A DNA stretch of 64,000 bases. Source: Wolfiporia cocos (taxonomy: Eukaryota > Basidiomycota > Agaricomycetes > Polyporales > Phaeolaceae). The notes beneath the pieces are model-generated. The model was not told the DNA's origin. It searched no databases and saw only the letters and a list, made by a program, of their open reading frames with translations. Where the stretch lies: contig JACCLO010000002.1 of NCBI GenBank assembly GCA_029448655.1, positions 1,426,001 to 1,490,000 of the forward strand. The letters are read 5' to 3'. Positions 34,139 through 46,675 of this stretch are shown here, in pieces; position 1 is the stretch's first letter, and the number at the start of each line of letters is the position of its first letter. Made by a program: the position numbers and the translations under genes.

Positions 34139-35148
34139 ATGTCGAAACAGCTGCAGTTCAAGCTTGTCCTTCTTGGTGAGTACTTGTACTAATTGCTCGT
34201 TCAATCCGCTTAGGTCCTCGACGCCACCAGGTGAATCTGCTGTCGGGAAGTCCAGGTACTATTGCGTCAGACTTTCCATCCCCTCGAGCATCGCGAGCTG
34301 AAGAAACTGCAACAGTCTTGTACTGCGTTTCGTGAAGGATCAGTTTGATGACTACCGGGAGAGTACTATCGGGGGTACGTACGTTCGCGGCCATCTCCAA
34401 GTCGGACGCTTACCGCATGTCTCCCGCTACGTAGCCGCGTTCCTAACGCAGACCGTGACACTCGACGACCAGACCACTGTCAAGTTCGAGATATGGTGCG
34501 TATCTATTCTCTATGATGCTGCTGCTACTGCACATTGCAAGATAGGGATACTGCGGGTCAGGAGCGATATAAGGTATGAGATTGTTATATTTGTCATTAG
34601 TACGGTTTTGACGCGTGTTTGCAGTCACTCGTATGTCTTCCCGTTCCGGACTGATATTCAACATGGGACTTATAGTATTCAAGGCGCCGATGTACTACCG
34701 CAATGCCAACTGCGCGGTAGTGGTCTATGACATCACACAGGCAGCATCACTCGAGAAGGCTCGCTCATGGATTCGTGAGCTGCAACGTCAAGCAGACCCA
34801 TCAATTGTCATTGCATTGTGTGGCAACAAGGCAGATCTTGCTGCGCGCCGTCAGGTCTCCGAAGAGGAGGCGAAGAAGTATGCTGAGGAGGAAGGCCTGA
34901 TGTGGGCAGAAACAAGTGCCAAGAGTGGAGAAGGTGTACATGAGATCTTCACTGCAATCGGTATGGCAGGTAGTTTTTGGTTGAAAGGGCCGTCTTGACT
35001 GGTCTGTTGCGCAGCCAAGAAACTTCCAACGACTGCCGCGCCATCGGCAAGAGGCGGTGCCAGAACCGGTGCAGCGGCGAGAACAGGTGTCGATCTCAAC
35101 AAGCAGGCAGCCAACGCGCCCGGTCAGAATGAGCCTTGCAACTGCTGA
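34139..35148 (+). CDS. VPS21: Rab5-family GTPase (early endosome)
   Basis: Eight exons (34139-34175, 34231-34255, 34316-34374, 34435-34495, 34546-34573, 34625-34630, 34684-34960, 35015-35148); 208 aa, the usual Rab5 length. All nucleotide-binding motifs are rebuilt by splicing: P-loop GESAVGKSS, switch [45 protein letters not shown]. It ends EPCNC, a CxC-type geranylgeranylation signal. Switch I and the YKSLAPMYYR stretch are Rab5-specific. Exon 6 is only 6 nt (codons for Ser-Leu); its following intron uses an AAG acceptor even though a TATAG lies 9 nt earlier, because only AAG keeps the frame. Rab5 directs fusion and traffic at early endosomes. Confidence 0.93.
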
Positions 35149-35618
35149 ATACTCTTCGACACCCGCCCGGTCATCTCCGATTCACCATCATTCTCGACAC
35201 TGCCTGCAACTTGGATGGAGGATTTACCTATACCTCCACGGTATCCCACTGCCTTTGCCAGCATCCCATGCTAGAGGCCCCGACTACTCACATTGTCTCA
35301 CTTCCCCCGTCTCTGTATTATACTCCGCACGTTCGCTCTGGTAATATATGGACTACACTGTTGTTCCTGCATTTCATTCTGAGGAAAGATGACAATAGAG
35401 TGACAAGAAACACCTAAAACCAAGACGCAGAAAAATGCCCACGCACAGACGTGAACATCTGGATACAGATACAATGAGTGGGAAGCCAAAGACACAAATA
35501 CCAAGAACTTCAGCAAGATAGCCATCCCACTACGGGGATAATCTCGGCGGACTCCGCCGCAGAGCAGGCAAAAGTGCCACAAAATATAGCATAAGTTACG
35601 CCTACTTCGCCTGCAAGA
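35149..35618. other. Convergent 3' region between Rab5 and RasGEF genes
   Basis: 470 bp of 3' flank shared by two converging genes. Nothing else seen. Confidence 0.6.
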
Positions 35619-38192
35619 TCACCAGGTATTCAACTTCTGCCTGATATTCGTAACATTCGCATCAAGCGAATCTTGCCGCCTCTTGGGAGGCGCGGCCTCC
35701 GTACCAACAGTCAAGTTGGCTTCAATGAGATCAGCGATGAGCGGATCCTCCGCAAACGAGTACGAGTGAGTCTGGTAGCGCAGCATCGACTCGGCGGCGG
35801 CGTACATCTTCATGCGCTTGGCGAAGTTAATGAGCGTGTTACTCGCGTCCTGGCGAGACGTGTGGCCGGCGGGCGAGGCAGCGGGCAGGACGACGAAGTC
35901 CGGCAGCTGCTCGCGGATCTGTACGATCTCAGAGAGGTACAGCTCTGGCGCGGGAATACAAGGCCCATCCACGGACTGCTGCAGCAAGCGGTACGCAGAT
36001 TGATTGTTGATGGGGTCGTTGAGCAGCATGAGCGCGTCTGGGTGCATTCCGCGCGGAACGTGCGCCCAAAGGAGCTGCTGGCGCACTATCGCGGAGTCGG
36101 AGAGACCTGCGGCAATCGCGCCCATGGACGAGAAGTTGTGCAGGGCTTTGCAGGCCTATCATGTGGCGTCGGTGAGCGGATAACGTTATTTGGCAGATCT
36201 GAGGTGCCTACCTCGGCCGTCTTGATCCAGAAAGCGAGCATGTCGGCCCTCTTGCTGAACACTTCCGTACTTAAGATGCTTGCTTTGACCCAACCAGCGA
36301 GCTTGTCCCTTGTGGCACAGAACGCAGCGAGGCTTGTGCAACAATGACTAGTGCTTGACTTCCAATTCAGACAATCTTGCGGACGAATTTTCCCGTACAG
36401 CCTGTGCTGGTATAGACAAAGATGTCTTGCAATGGCCATGGGATCCATTCGAGCAAAGTCTGTCTTGGACCCCTTGCGCTTCTTACGTTTTGCCGACGCC
36501 GTACAAGGAGAGACCGGATATGCCTGAGAAACTATGTCAGTGCATATAGCTGCTAGCTCTACGACAATACTCACTGAGCGCCTCAAAATCTCCATCAGAC
36601 TCTGCGCGGTAGCGACGAAGGGAGAGTCCGGGATCAGAGAGGTCAGGAATTCGTTCAGCCGCCGAGCGATGTGCGGATCGTCTCTCGACATGCCATACTC
36701 CTCGGCCCACAACTTGAATATCGCGAGGATGCGCCTTTGCGTCGGCTCAAGCTTCTCTTCGCGCCACTTGTCGAGCTCCCAATTGCTTTCAAAATCCGGT
36801 TGCCCCATGTGAAAGCGGCTGAACAGGAATATGAAGACCTCGTCGGCGGTGACAAAGGTCTTGTATGTCGAGAAAAATACACGCTGGAAGTGCTGCTGAT
36901 GCGCGAAGCCTGCAGAAATGGTCGGTACTAGTAGGCGAGCAGGATATAATCCATACCTGTATCGTCCGACGTCAGCTGCTCCAGCAGCGCGTGGAGGCTA
37001 CCCGCCGTGATGTTACCGTCAGCATCCCTTTGGAGCTCAGTGTCGTCGCCTTGTTCTGAGCTACTTGAACGCAACGGAGAGGTATGTTGCTGCACGGCGC
37101 CCTGCGTAGGAGACCGAACAAACGCATACCCACGCGCTGAAACAGGAGATAACGCATCCAGCGACTCAGCAATGGCCGGGCTCCTCAGCAGGCTATCTAG
37201 CTCCTCGATATTCGTGGTCTCAAACAATGTGGTCAGTCGGCTGAGCGACGACCTGTCGTCGATGAGCACGGGGCGCCTGCGCAAGTGACGGCTGATCGCG
37301 GGGCTCGCAGGGTCAGAATAGCTTCTGGAGTGCTCTAGTGCATGAACCTCAGAGGTTGATGTAATAGGCGATGAGTGGCGCTGGGTCTGTAACTTGCTCT
37401 GGGTCAGGATAGACCTGTCCTTTGGAGGCGGAGAAGGCGGCTCTTCAGAGTCACTGCCAGCGCCTTGGGTATCGAACTCCGGATCGTGAGGGTGCCCGTC
37501 TACCCCTTCGGGAGGAGGGACGAGGGGACTGAATATAGAGGCATCTTTCGCGTCTGACCCCGCAAAAAGCCTAATGACGGGAGCCTGTCCACGATGTCAA
37601 TCTATCTCTGAAGCGCGAGCTCGCAGATGTGAACAAACCTGCTCCTCATCTAGTAACGGCAGCCAGTTGTAGCCGGTAGCTCCGCCCTCCGGAGTAGTGA
37701 CGATGGTTCGCGTAGACGCTTCTCGAGGTGCTTCGCGAATGCGCGCTCCGTCGTCCGAGTGTCGTAGCCTATGTGCCGTTACCTCGGAAATGGGCTCTAC
37801 GAAGGTCTGCGGTATCCATCCCACGCGGTTATCACTCGGGCGCATAGCTGCCCACCAACCCTGAATATTGCCTTCATCAAAATGGGTCCATCGCCGATCT
37901 GGCCGCGACTCACTGTGTCCTCTCGTTTGATAATGTCCAATAGTTCGTTCTTCCTGAATGACAGCTGGTCTGAGTCTGCCGCATCATAGTCATACAGGCA
38001 TAGAACACGGAAGGTCTCCGCACTGAACGGGGAATCTGAAAGAGTGGTAGCGTCGCTCACATGCGAGGACGGAGAAGTGGTAGATACGGGAGAGTGCTGA
38101 GACTGTCTGTAGCTAGTGAGAGAAGGGTCTATCCAGAGTCGGGGGAGTGGACCACCACGCCTGAGAGAGGGTGGGCGGGATATGGCAGCCAT
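35619..38192 (-). CDS. CDC25: SH3-RasGEF exchange factor (Cdc25 type)
   Basis: Six exons (37914-38192, 37639-37860, 36957-37584, 36575-36909, 36212-36523, 35619-36155), introns 47-56 nt, 770 aa. An N-terminal SH3 domain (residues ~67-125) is split by intron 1: FRVLCLYDYDAADSDQLSF, ELLDIIKREDT|GWWAAM, RVGWIPQTFVEP. A disordered linker follows. The RasGEF N-terminal domain covers ~370-500 (LLEQLTSDDTGFAHQQHFQR, STYKTFVTADEVFIFLFSRF). The catalytic RasGEF domain follows (MDPMAIARHLCLYQHRLYGK, WIKTAEACKALHNFSSMGAI, CIPAPELYLSEIVQI, LINFAKRMKMYAAAESMLRY). It activates Ras by GDP release in cAMP or MAPK signalling. The domain order matches fungal Cdc25; the Cdc25-versus-Ste6 assignment within fungi is not resolved. 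Confidence 0.92.
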
Positions 38193-39431
38193 TTTACCGC
38201 GATCGCGCCCAAGTGCCCTCAGCAGAAGCCAGCCTTCACGGTCACAGACACGACTCAGTTGCAAGCAGCTACGCAGAGGTGGGTCATACTAGTGCATGAT
38301 GATGTCCTGGTCGGGGTCTGCGAATCGATAAGGGGCTACTTGACAGGGATTTGTGGCTTAAGCTCGAACGCTCTGGGACGCAGACTGGCCCGTGGGCCGA
38401 TAGGACATTGCAACCATCACTCCGGGCATGATAGTAAGAGCATCGCGAGCCAATTTCATTTGACCACAATTACAGAGATTGATCGGGCACGTGCGTACTT
38501 GGCATCCACATGTCGTTTACAATGTCTCAGGCACGTCTGAGTGTACGAGGCAACGAACAATAGGTCCCCACTGACCATTCCACATCTCGCAGCCGCTCGA
38601 CGAGCTGCCAGTCGCGATATTTTCCGGGATATGTCGAGTGGCACGGATCCGGGCTGGGTGGCATCACACATCCAGGATACGCTGGAGACAGGGTTCTCAT
38701 GGCTCCAATCCCCTGTGATCGCAGTACACCGCCTCTTGACATGCCATTTGACATATTTCACGGGGCGGAACAACTGAGATATCCTCGACTGACACGTAGC
38801 CCTAGGAGACTTCACGTTCACCTATAAAGCAGAGGTTCTTTTAACCATAATCTCCATCTTAGTTGATGAACTGTGATCCGCAACGTAACTGCATTGCCAC
38901 TTGTATACAACTAGTATGCTTCGATGTTGACGAACAGTGGTACTCACATGCAGCCCCACATTTCTGGGTGTAAATGCCACACCTGTGCGGTGATATGGCC
39001 CTTTTCAGAAGAACCACCGGGTCTACCACTCGGAGTAAGGCGACGGACTCGACCGCCCGCAAATACTTAGTATGATGCCGAGATCCGATGAGACCGCGTG
39101 ATGGTTTGATGATCTGAGCTATTTACAATATATCCTTTGGAGGATACGTCGCATCCTCACAAGGCCACAGTCGACCGGATTGTCGTGAGCATCATAACCA
39201 CGACGGCAACAGGTGCTATTGGAGGCATGGCTTCGCAACATAGAGGTCTTGTATTCTGAAACGTTGACCGGAACTACAAGAGGCTGTGCCACACAGGTAC
39301 AACCAACTGCTGTAATATGGCGATCGAAGTTCGCAACGCTTTCAGTCATGAGCAACGGCCTACATTCAGCCTTATAACCGATACCGGAGTATACATATCA
39401 AGACAGTGTACGCAGTTCAGAAGACGGACAT
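38193..39431. other. Intergenic region upstream of RasGEF; its right part belongs to the duplicated P450 segment
   Basis: Short unsupported ORFs only. From about 39060 the sequence resembles the 3' flank of the second P450 copy near 52960-53300 (compare TTGGAGGATACGTCGCATCC at about 39135 with CGGAGGATGCATCACGTC at about 53010). Confidence 0.5.
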
Positions 39432-41800
39432 TTACGCAGCCACCATTTGATGCAGCATCGCTTCTACCTTCGATGAACGAGGTTCCATGTTGAACCTGAA
39501 TTCCTTCGGAAAACTAAGCCAAGCAATCATGAGAATCGTACAAATGCGTCATACTATACGGCTGCATACTCACGCGATCGTCCCCGTGGAATACTCAATC
39601 TCTGGTAAGATTGCATTCCCGTTTTCATCCCTCGCGGGCGTGATATTGCAACAAGCAAGAATGGTGGAAATCATCGCGAAAATGGTTCCCTCTGCGAAGT
39701 GTGATCCAGGGCACACACGCCGCCCGAAACCAAAACCGAGGCCCATGACCTTCGCCATCTGCGCGTCGTCATATTGATACCGCTCAGGCTTGAACTCCAT
39801 CGGCTCGGGATAATGTTCGGGATCGTGTGTCATGTGCCTGTAGTGATGCGTGAAGCTTCAATTCAAGGAGCCAAAGCTGACGTCAAGGATCATACCACAC
39901 GTTGGGCACTACTATGGAGCCCTTTGGCAGATAGTAACCATTGTAGACGTCCTCCTCGGACATAGAATGAACAACGGCTGCGAACAGTGATGAGTATACA
40001 CGACAATGAGCAGGTGCCAGAGCAAATGTACCGAGCGGGGCAGCTGGGTTCCATCTGAAGACTTCTGCAATGACGCTTCGCACATATGGTAAAGAAGGTT
40101 TGTCTCGTATTGTGGGTAGATGATTGGGCCCGATTACGGAGTCAATCTCGGCCTGGGCAAGCTTCTGTACTTCCGGATAGTGTATCATGGCCAGGATAAA
40201 CGTTTGCATTGTGGATATATTCTGTGATTCGTCTGTGAGCTGTTTCCAAATCATTCCGCGACTACGCGCTTTCACATACTGTATCTGTACCACCTCCCAT
40301 GATCATGGTGGCAGAGAAGACTAAATCCGATTCGTCTTGTTTGCTAAGCGCACCGTTGCTTTCAGTCAGTATTCTGGAGCACAGATTGGGGGTAATCGCA
40401 GAGTCTTGGAACTTGATAACGGAGTAAGGTCGTGGACTGGAAAAGACCTGAAGGGAGTCGTACTGTGCTTTGCTTGCACCAATCATAGATACCCCATGCG
40501 GCATCCAAGCCGTCCTTGCGCATCCTCTCAGCAACTTTTAAGAACCCCGTACCAGGCAGCCACTGCGGCAAGTACTGGACTGATCGACTTGTGAAGACGA
40601 TTCAACTACAAATACAGGCCGAACTCACGTTGCGGCAAAAAGTCGACAGCCCAGGTGCCTGGAACTGAGACCTCGGCGAAATCGTCGACACCTTTGAGTA
40701 TTTTAGCGATCAGTGGATCGCTCATATGCTTGAATTCATATCCATAGGTTACCCGCGCAATTATCGCAGTGACGTGCCTGAGCGGGGTGAGTCGTACTCT
40801 GTCACCAAAAAATGGCACTCACAGTTTAATATGATTGATGTAGTGCGTTGGATCATCGATCAAGTCCAGAGCGAGTTTGCATGCGGCTAACTCTTGGATG
40901 CTATAGTAGCTCGGAATATTCACTTGGCTGAATCCCTGTGTCACGATTTTACGTCTGCGGCGCCATTCGTCATCATATCCCCGTAGTATGAAAGATTGAA
41001 TATATCCAGCTCTTCAAGGTTATTCAGGAAAAGCACTCATTCCGGCACATAAGTCTCTCACAGTTCACCTGCCATGACCTGTGTCAATGTATGACAATTA
41101 GTGACTACACTGTTCCGACCAAGAACTACAACTTGCAAGTCGAGGCCTATCAGAGTATTTTGAAGATCGCTTGTCAAGCAGGTCATTTGCAATCTCCGAT
41201 GAGTTTATAACAATCATCGATTGTCCCAAGACATTCAGATGTATGAGATCGCCTATCATACGGGTTAGCATGGGGGTGGCTGCTCGACATAGTCTGCAGG
41301 ATCTCACCATAGGCCTTTGCCCATTTCGAATACGTTAGCCATGGTCGGACCTGAGGGATTTGAAGAGTGTTGCCAATAATTGGGAGTGGGGCCGGTCCCG
41401 GAGGCAAGCGCTGTCGAGTACGGGAAGCTGACCATTGTCGAATGGCAAGGAAGCCACAGAAAGCTATGACGGTGGATGTTAATGGTTCTTTCCACAGGAA
41501 GTCTCGGAATGCATGAATAAAGGTGCCGGTGCCCCCCATGATCGCAGAAGGTCAAGTATCCCAAGGAGTTGATATCAGCGTGCCAGTATCAGGAACCCCA
41601 ACTCAGCGTGTTGCTAAAAAGCAGTAAATCATCAGATGCAGGTTTCAGCTACTCTACGAGCTTTTAACGAGACACTACCTTCCTTATGTAGGGACCGGAG
41701 AATGATGATGCGCACTTATTTCAGTAGCGTAGTTGTAGCAGCAGTGTCCAATAGCATATATTAGCTTCAAAGCCACCGTAGACTAGCATCCTGAATGCCG
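39060..41800 (-). repeat. Segmental duplication, copy A (P450 unit)
   Basis: Covers the P450 gene plus recognisable 3' flank and ~250 bp of 5' flank (AGACACTACCTTCCTTAT at about 41672, shared with copy B at about 55567). Boundaries are approximate. Confidence 0.7.
39432..41539 (-). CDS. Cytochrome P450 monooxygenase, copy A
   Basis: Eleven exons (41308-41539, 41137-41252, 41062-41078, 40823-41011, 40629-40777, 40464-40579, 40280-40411, 40032-40221, 39896-39977, 39574-39837, 39432-39513), 522 aa, full P450 length. An N-terminal membrane anchor (TSTVIAFCGFLAIRQWSA) precedes the Pro hinge LPPGPAPLPIIGN. The I-helix reads IMGGGTDT, the K-helix ExxR is in IAEVFRWNP, PERF-type FKPERYQ is followed by the haem loop FGFGRRVCPG with the thiolate Cys. 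Exon 3 is only 17 nt; intron 2 starts with GC. The gene appears intact. It resembles fungal CYPs annotated as OrdA-like monooxygenases; the substrate cannot be told. It is a paralogue of copy B 14 kb away. Confidence 0.92.
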
Positions 41801-41910
41801 GCATGGAATTAGTAGGCTCCTTGAGCTTGAGCTCTACAGGGACGACCGTTGCGTGGGAACTGCCATGTGCTTTTCCACGTGCGCCACGTGCTGTCCGTCG
41901 TCCCACTAGC
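41540..41910. promoter_or_regulatory. Upstream region of P450 copy A
   Basis: Similar to the upstream region of copy B (55466-55690), so regulatory sequence was probably duplicated with the gene. No specific sites are claimed. Confidence 0.45.
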
Positions 41911-42024
41911 TTAACTAGGTTAATTACCCGTGGCTCCGCCACGGTCACACTGCGTTTTCTACTTTAATATATTATTCCAATCCATGTGTGCCTACTTCAG
42001 GGTTTTTTTGAAGTTACCTGTGGA

Positions 42025-42304
42025 TATTACCTGTGGCTTCGCCACAATTTTGTACTTTAGGAGTTGTTTATCTCTGCCCGCTCAGCCACTCCTCCACCTC
42101 GCTGACGCTCGGCCTCGTCGTCGCTTCGCTTGTAACACCTTTGCAACCGGCATGCGCGCCTTGCAGGCGCTGGGCGTGGGAATCCACTGGCCAACTTCCC
42201 GGGTCGGTGGCGCGAGCGCTATGGGACGACGGACAGCACGTGGCACACGTGGAAAAGCACATGGCAGTTCCCACGCAATCCACGGCCCTTTAGTACTTAG
42301 ACTA
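42025..42304 (+). repeat. Short hairpin-led unit
   Basis: Starts ACCTGTGGCTTCGCCACA and ends near GGCCCTTTAGTACTTAGAC. Nearly identical to the next unit apart from a ~25-bp deletion in the latter. Confidence 0.75.
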
Positions 42305-42576
42305 GCTTAATTACCTGTGGCTTCGCCACAATTTTGTACTTTAGGAGTTGTTGTTTATCTCTGCCCGCTCAGCCACTCCTCCACCTCGCTGACGCTCGGC
42401 CTCGTCGTCGCTTCACTTGTAACACCTTTGCAACCGGCGCTGGGCGTGGGAATCCACTGGCCAACTTCCCGGGTCGGTGGCGCGAGCGCTATGGGACGAC
42501 GGACAGCACGTGGCACACGTGGAAAAGCACATGGCAGTTCCCACGCAATCCACGGCCCTTTAGTACTTAGACTAGG
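42305..42576 (+). repeat. Short hairpin-led unit, adjacent direct copy
   Basis: Direct tandem copy of the preceding unit; it lacks the CATGCGCGCCTTGCAGG portion between CAACCGG and CGCTGGGCG. Confidence 0.75.
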
Positions 42577-42885
42577 TTAATTACCCGTGGCTCCGCCACG
42601 GTCACACTGCGTTTTCTACTTTAATATATTATTCCAATCCATGTGTGCCTACTTCAGGGTTTTTTTGAAGTTACCTGTGGATCCCCCATGAATCTCCTGT
42701 GCATTACCCATGGGTTTCCCAACTTCCCTCTTTTGTCTCTTGTCTCTGCCTGCTCAGCCACTTCTGACACCTCGCTGATCCTTGGTCTCATCGTCGCTTC
42801 CCTTGTAATACTGTGTAATGTGGTGTCAAAATGTTCTTCAATCTTTTGGCAGGCATCTACAGCACAGGCAATTTATGTTACAAAA

Positions 42886-43240
42886 ATCCCCGTGGCATGA
42901 GGCATAAATCCCCATGGCACAGGGCACAAATCCCTGTGGTGTGAGGCACAAATCCCCATGGTGTAGGGTATTTACATTACAAAAATCCCCGTGGTGTAGG
43001 CACAAATCCCCATGGCATGGGGCACAAATCCCTGTGGCACGGGGTACAAATCCCCGTGGTGTGGGGTATTTACATTACAAAATTCCCATGCCACAGGACA
43101 CAAATCCCTGTGGCATGGGCCACAAACCCCCATGGAATGGGCCACGAATCCCCGTGGTGTGGGGCACGAATCCCCGTGGCATGGGGCACGAATCCCCGTG
43201 GTGCGGGGCACGAATCCCCGTGGTGCGGGGCAGGAACAGC
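42886..43240 (+). repeat. 22-bp minisatellite array 1
   Basis: Monomers of the type GGGGCACGAATCCCCGTGGT plus two bases, period 22 bp (phase-matched starts 43145, 43167, 43189). Monomers alternate CGTGGCAT, CGTGGTGT and CTGTGGCAT endings. Each monomer holds an inverted GGGG..CCCC pair. Interrupted by TATTTACATTACAAAA spacers. Confidence 0.85.
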
Positions 43241-43629
43241 GCGCAAAACGCGAGCTAGCAGCGCGCGCGCCTTGCAGGCGCCGGGCGTGGGAATCCACCG
43301 GCCAACTCCGCGGATGGCAGGCGCCCTATCTAATGGGAGCAGGATTTGACGACGCGCATGGACGCCACGCGGCAAACGTGGCGTCCATGTGCGCAAAACG
43401 CGAGCGACACGCTAGCGACACGTGAGCGCCTACGGCGCGAGCTCCCATTACTTATAGACTAGCTTAATTACCTGTGGCTTCGCCACAAATGTTATGTCTT
43501 AGGAATATATTTTAGTCTCTGCCTGCTCAGCCACTCCTCCACCTCGCTGATGCTCGGTATCGTTGTCGCTTTGCTTGTAGAATCTGTAACTGGCACGCAT
43601 GCCTTGCAGGCTCTGGGTGTGGGAATTCA

Positions 43630-44190
43630 CCCCTGTGGCATTGGGGTGCAAATACCTGTGGCACAGGGTACAGACCCCTGTGGTGTGGAGTATTTATATT
43701 ACAAAATCCCCATGCCACAGGACACAAATCCCTGTGGCATGGGGCACAAATCCCCGTGGCATGGGGCACAAACCCCCATGGCATGGGCCAAAAATCCCCG
43801 TGGTGTAGGGCACGAATCCCCATGGCACGGGGTACAAATCCCCGTGGTGTGGAGTATTTACATTACAAAATCCCCATGCCACAGGACACAAATCCCTGTG
43901 GCATGGGGCACGAATCCCCGTGGTGTGGGGCACAAACCCCCATGGCATGGGCCAAAAATCCCTGTGGTGTAGGGCACGAATCCCCGTGGCACGGGGTACA
44001 AATCCCCGTGGTGTGGGGTATTTACATTACAAAATCCCCATGCCACAGGACACAAATCCCTGTGGCATGGGCCACAAACCCCCATGGAATGTGCCACGAA
44101 TCCCCGTGGTGTGGGGCACGAATCCCCGTGGCATGGGGCACGAATCCCTGTGGCATGGGGCACGAATCCCTGTGGTGCGGGGCAGGAACA
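43630..44190 (+). repeat. 22-bp minisatellite array 2
   Basis: Same monomer family as array 1 with two internal TATTTACATTACAAAATCCCC spacers that suggest higher-order duplication of blocks of about 175 bp. Confidence 0.85.
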
Positions 44191-44402
44191 GCGCGCGCAC
44201 CTTGCAGGCGCCGGGCGTGGGAATCCACCGGCCAACTCCGCGAACGGCAGGCGCCCTATCTAATGGGAGGAGGATCAACGACGCGCATGGACGCCACGCG
44301 GCAAACGTGCTCGCCATGTGCGCAAAACGCGAGCGACATGCGAGCGACACGCTAGCTGCACGCTAGCGACACGTGAGCGCCTACGGCGCGAGCTCCCATT
44401 AT

Positions 44403-44689
44403 ATTATGGATTACCTGTGGCTTCGCCACAATTTTGTACTTTAGGAGTGGTTGCTTATCTCTGCCCGCTCAGCCACTCCTCCACCTCGCTGACGCTCGGC
44501 CTCGTCGTCGCTTCGCTTGTAACACCTTTGCAACCGGCACGCGCGCCTTGCAGGCGCCGGCGCGCACTCGACGGGCGCCCTACAGGCGCCGCCACGCGGC
44601 AAACGTGCTCGCCATGTGCGATTCTCGTGCGCGACACGCTAGCGACACGCGACGGCTCCCACGCGAGCTCCCATTACTCTTAGACTAGG
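44403..44689 (+). repeat. Short hairpin-led unit
   Basis: Same class as the unit at 45799-46087 but with the TACTTTAGGAGTGG variant after the hairpin. Confidence 0.75.
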
Positions 44690-45014
44690 TTAATTACCCG
44701 TGGCTTCGCCACGGTCACACCGCTTTTTCCACTTCAATATATTATTCCAATCCATGTGTGCCTATTTCAGATAATCAGGGGTTTTTTTAAGTTACCTGTG
44801 GATCCCCTATGAATTTCATGTGCATTACCCATGGCTTCCCTAACTTCCCTCTTTTGTCTCTTGTCTCTGCCTGCTCAGCCACTTCTGACACCTCGCTGAT
44901 CCTCGGTCTCATCATCGCTTTGCTTGTAATACTGTGTAATGTGGTGTCAAAATGTTCTTCATTTTTTTTGCAATCTTTTGGCAGGCATCTACAGCACAGG
45001 CCATTTATGTTACA

Positions 45015-45530
45015 AAGACCCCCGTGGCATGAGGCATAAATCCCTGTGGCACAAAGCACAAATCCCCGTGGCACGGGGCACAAATCTCCATGATACAGAG
45101 CACAAATCCCTGTGGCATGGGGCACAAATCCCTGTGGTGTGGGGTATTTACATTACAAAATCCCTGTGGTGTGGGGTATTTACATTACAAAATCCCCATG
45201 GCACAGGACACAAATCCCCGTGGCACAGGGCACAAATCCCCATGGCATGGGGCACAAATCCCCGTGGCACGGGGCACAAATCTCCATGATACAGAGCACA
45301 AATCCCTGTGGCATGGGCCACAAATCCCCATGGTGTAGGGTATTTACATTACAAAAATCCCCGTGGCACGGGGCACAAATCCCCATGGCACATGGCACAG
45401 ATCCCTGTGGAATGGGGCACGAATCCCCATGGTGTGGGGCACGAATCCCCGTGGTGTGGGGCACGAATCCCCGTGGCATGGGGCACGAATCCCCGTGGCA
45501 TGGGGCACGAATCCCCGTGGTGCCGAGCAG
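45015..45530 (+). repeat. 22-bp minisatellite array 3
   Basis: Same 22-bp monomer family, with a duplicated internal block (CTCCATGATACAGAGCACAA occurs twice, at about 45087 and 45282). Confidence 0.85.
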
Positions 45531-45677
45531 AAACAGCGCGCGCGCCTTTCAGGCGCCGGGCGTGGGAATCCACCGGCCAACTCCGCGGATGGCAGGCGCC
45601 CTATCTAATGGGAGCAGGATTTGACGACGCGCATGGACGCCACGCGGCAAACGTGGCGTCCATGTGCGCAAAACGTG

Positions 45678-45772
45678 CGCTGAACGTGCGCAAAACGCGA
45701 GCGACACGCGAGCGACACGCTAGCTGCACGCTAGCTGCACGCTAGCTGCACGCTAGCCGCACGCGAGCGCCT
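45678..45772 (+). repeat. Short GC-rich tandem repeat near the end of a long unit
   Basis: Runs of GCGAGCGACAC and GCTAGCTGCAC-type 11-mers, repeated several times just before the unit end. Confidence 0.7.
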
Positions 45773-45798
45773 CCGGCGCGAGCCCCCATTACTTATAG

Positions 45799-46087
45799 AC
45801 TAGCTTAATTACCTGTGGCTTCGCCACAATTTTGTATTTCTAGGAGTTATTATATATCTCTGCCCGCTCAGCCACTCCTCCACCTCGCTGACGCTCGGCC
45901 TCGTCGTCGCTTCGCTTGTAATACCTTTGCAACCGGCACGCGCGCCTTGCAGGCGCCGGCGCGCACTCGATGGGCGCCCTACAGGCGCCGCCACGCGGCA
46001 AACGTGCTCGCCATGTGCGATTCTCGTGCGCGACACGCTAGCGACACGCGACGGCTCCCACGCGAGCTCCCATTACTCTTAGACTAG
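45799..46087 (+). repeat. Short hairpin-led unit
   Basis: Almost identical over its whole length to 46882-47164, so this pair arose recently. Confidence 0.8.
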
Positions 46088-46255
46088 CTTAATTACCTGT
46101 GGCTTCGCCACAAATGTTATGTCTTAGGAATATATTTTAGTCTCTGCCTGCTCAGCCACTCCTCCACCTCGCTGATGCTCGGTATCGTTGTCGCTTTGCT
46201 TGTAGAATCTGTAACTGGCACGCATGCCTTGCAGGCTCTGGGTGTGGGAATTCAC

Positions 46256-46675
46256 CCCTGTGGCATTGGGGTGCAAATACCTGTGGCACAGGGTACAGAC
46301 CCCTGTGGTGTGGAGTATTTATATTACAAAATCCCCATGCCACAGGACGCAAATCCCTGTGGCATGGGGCACGAATCCCCGTGGCATGGGGCACAAACCC
46401 CCATGGCATGGGCCAAAAATCCCCGTGGTGTAGGGCATGAATCCCCGTGGCACGGGGTACAAATCCCCGTGGTGTGGGGTATTTACATTACAAAATCCCC
46501 ATGCCACAGGACACAAATCCCTGTGGCATGGGCCACAAACCCCCATGGAATCGGCCACGAATCCCCGTGGTGTGGGGCACGAATCCCCGTGGCATGGGGC
46601 ACGAATCCCTGTGGCATGGGGCACGAATCCCCATGGCATGGGGCACGAATCCCTGTGGTGCGGGGCAGGAACAGC
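46256..46675 (+). repeat. 22-bp minisatellite array 4
   Basis: Closely matches array 2 but lacks one of its internal blocks; the surrounding long unit 46088-46880 is a near copy of 43460-44402. Confidence 0.85.

Noticed and set aside
42886..46675. Regularly spaced short repeats resembling a CRISPR array
   Set aside because: There are no unique spacers, the monomers are directly adjacent, and the genome is clearly fungal.
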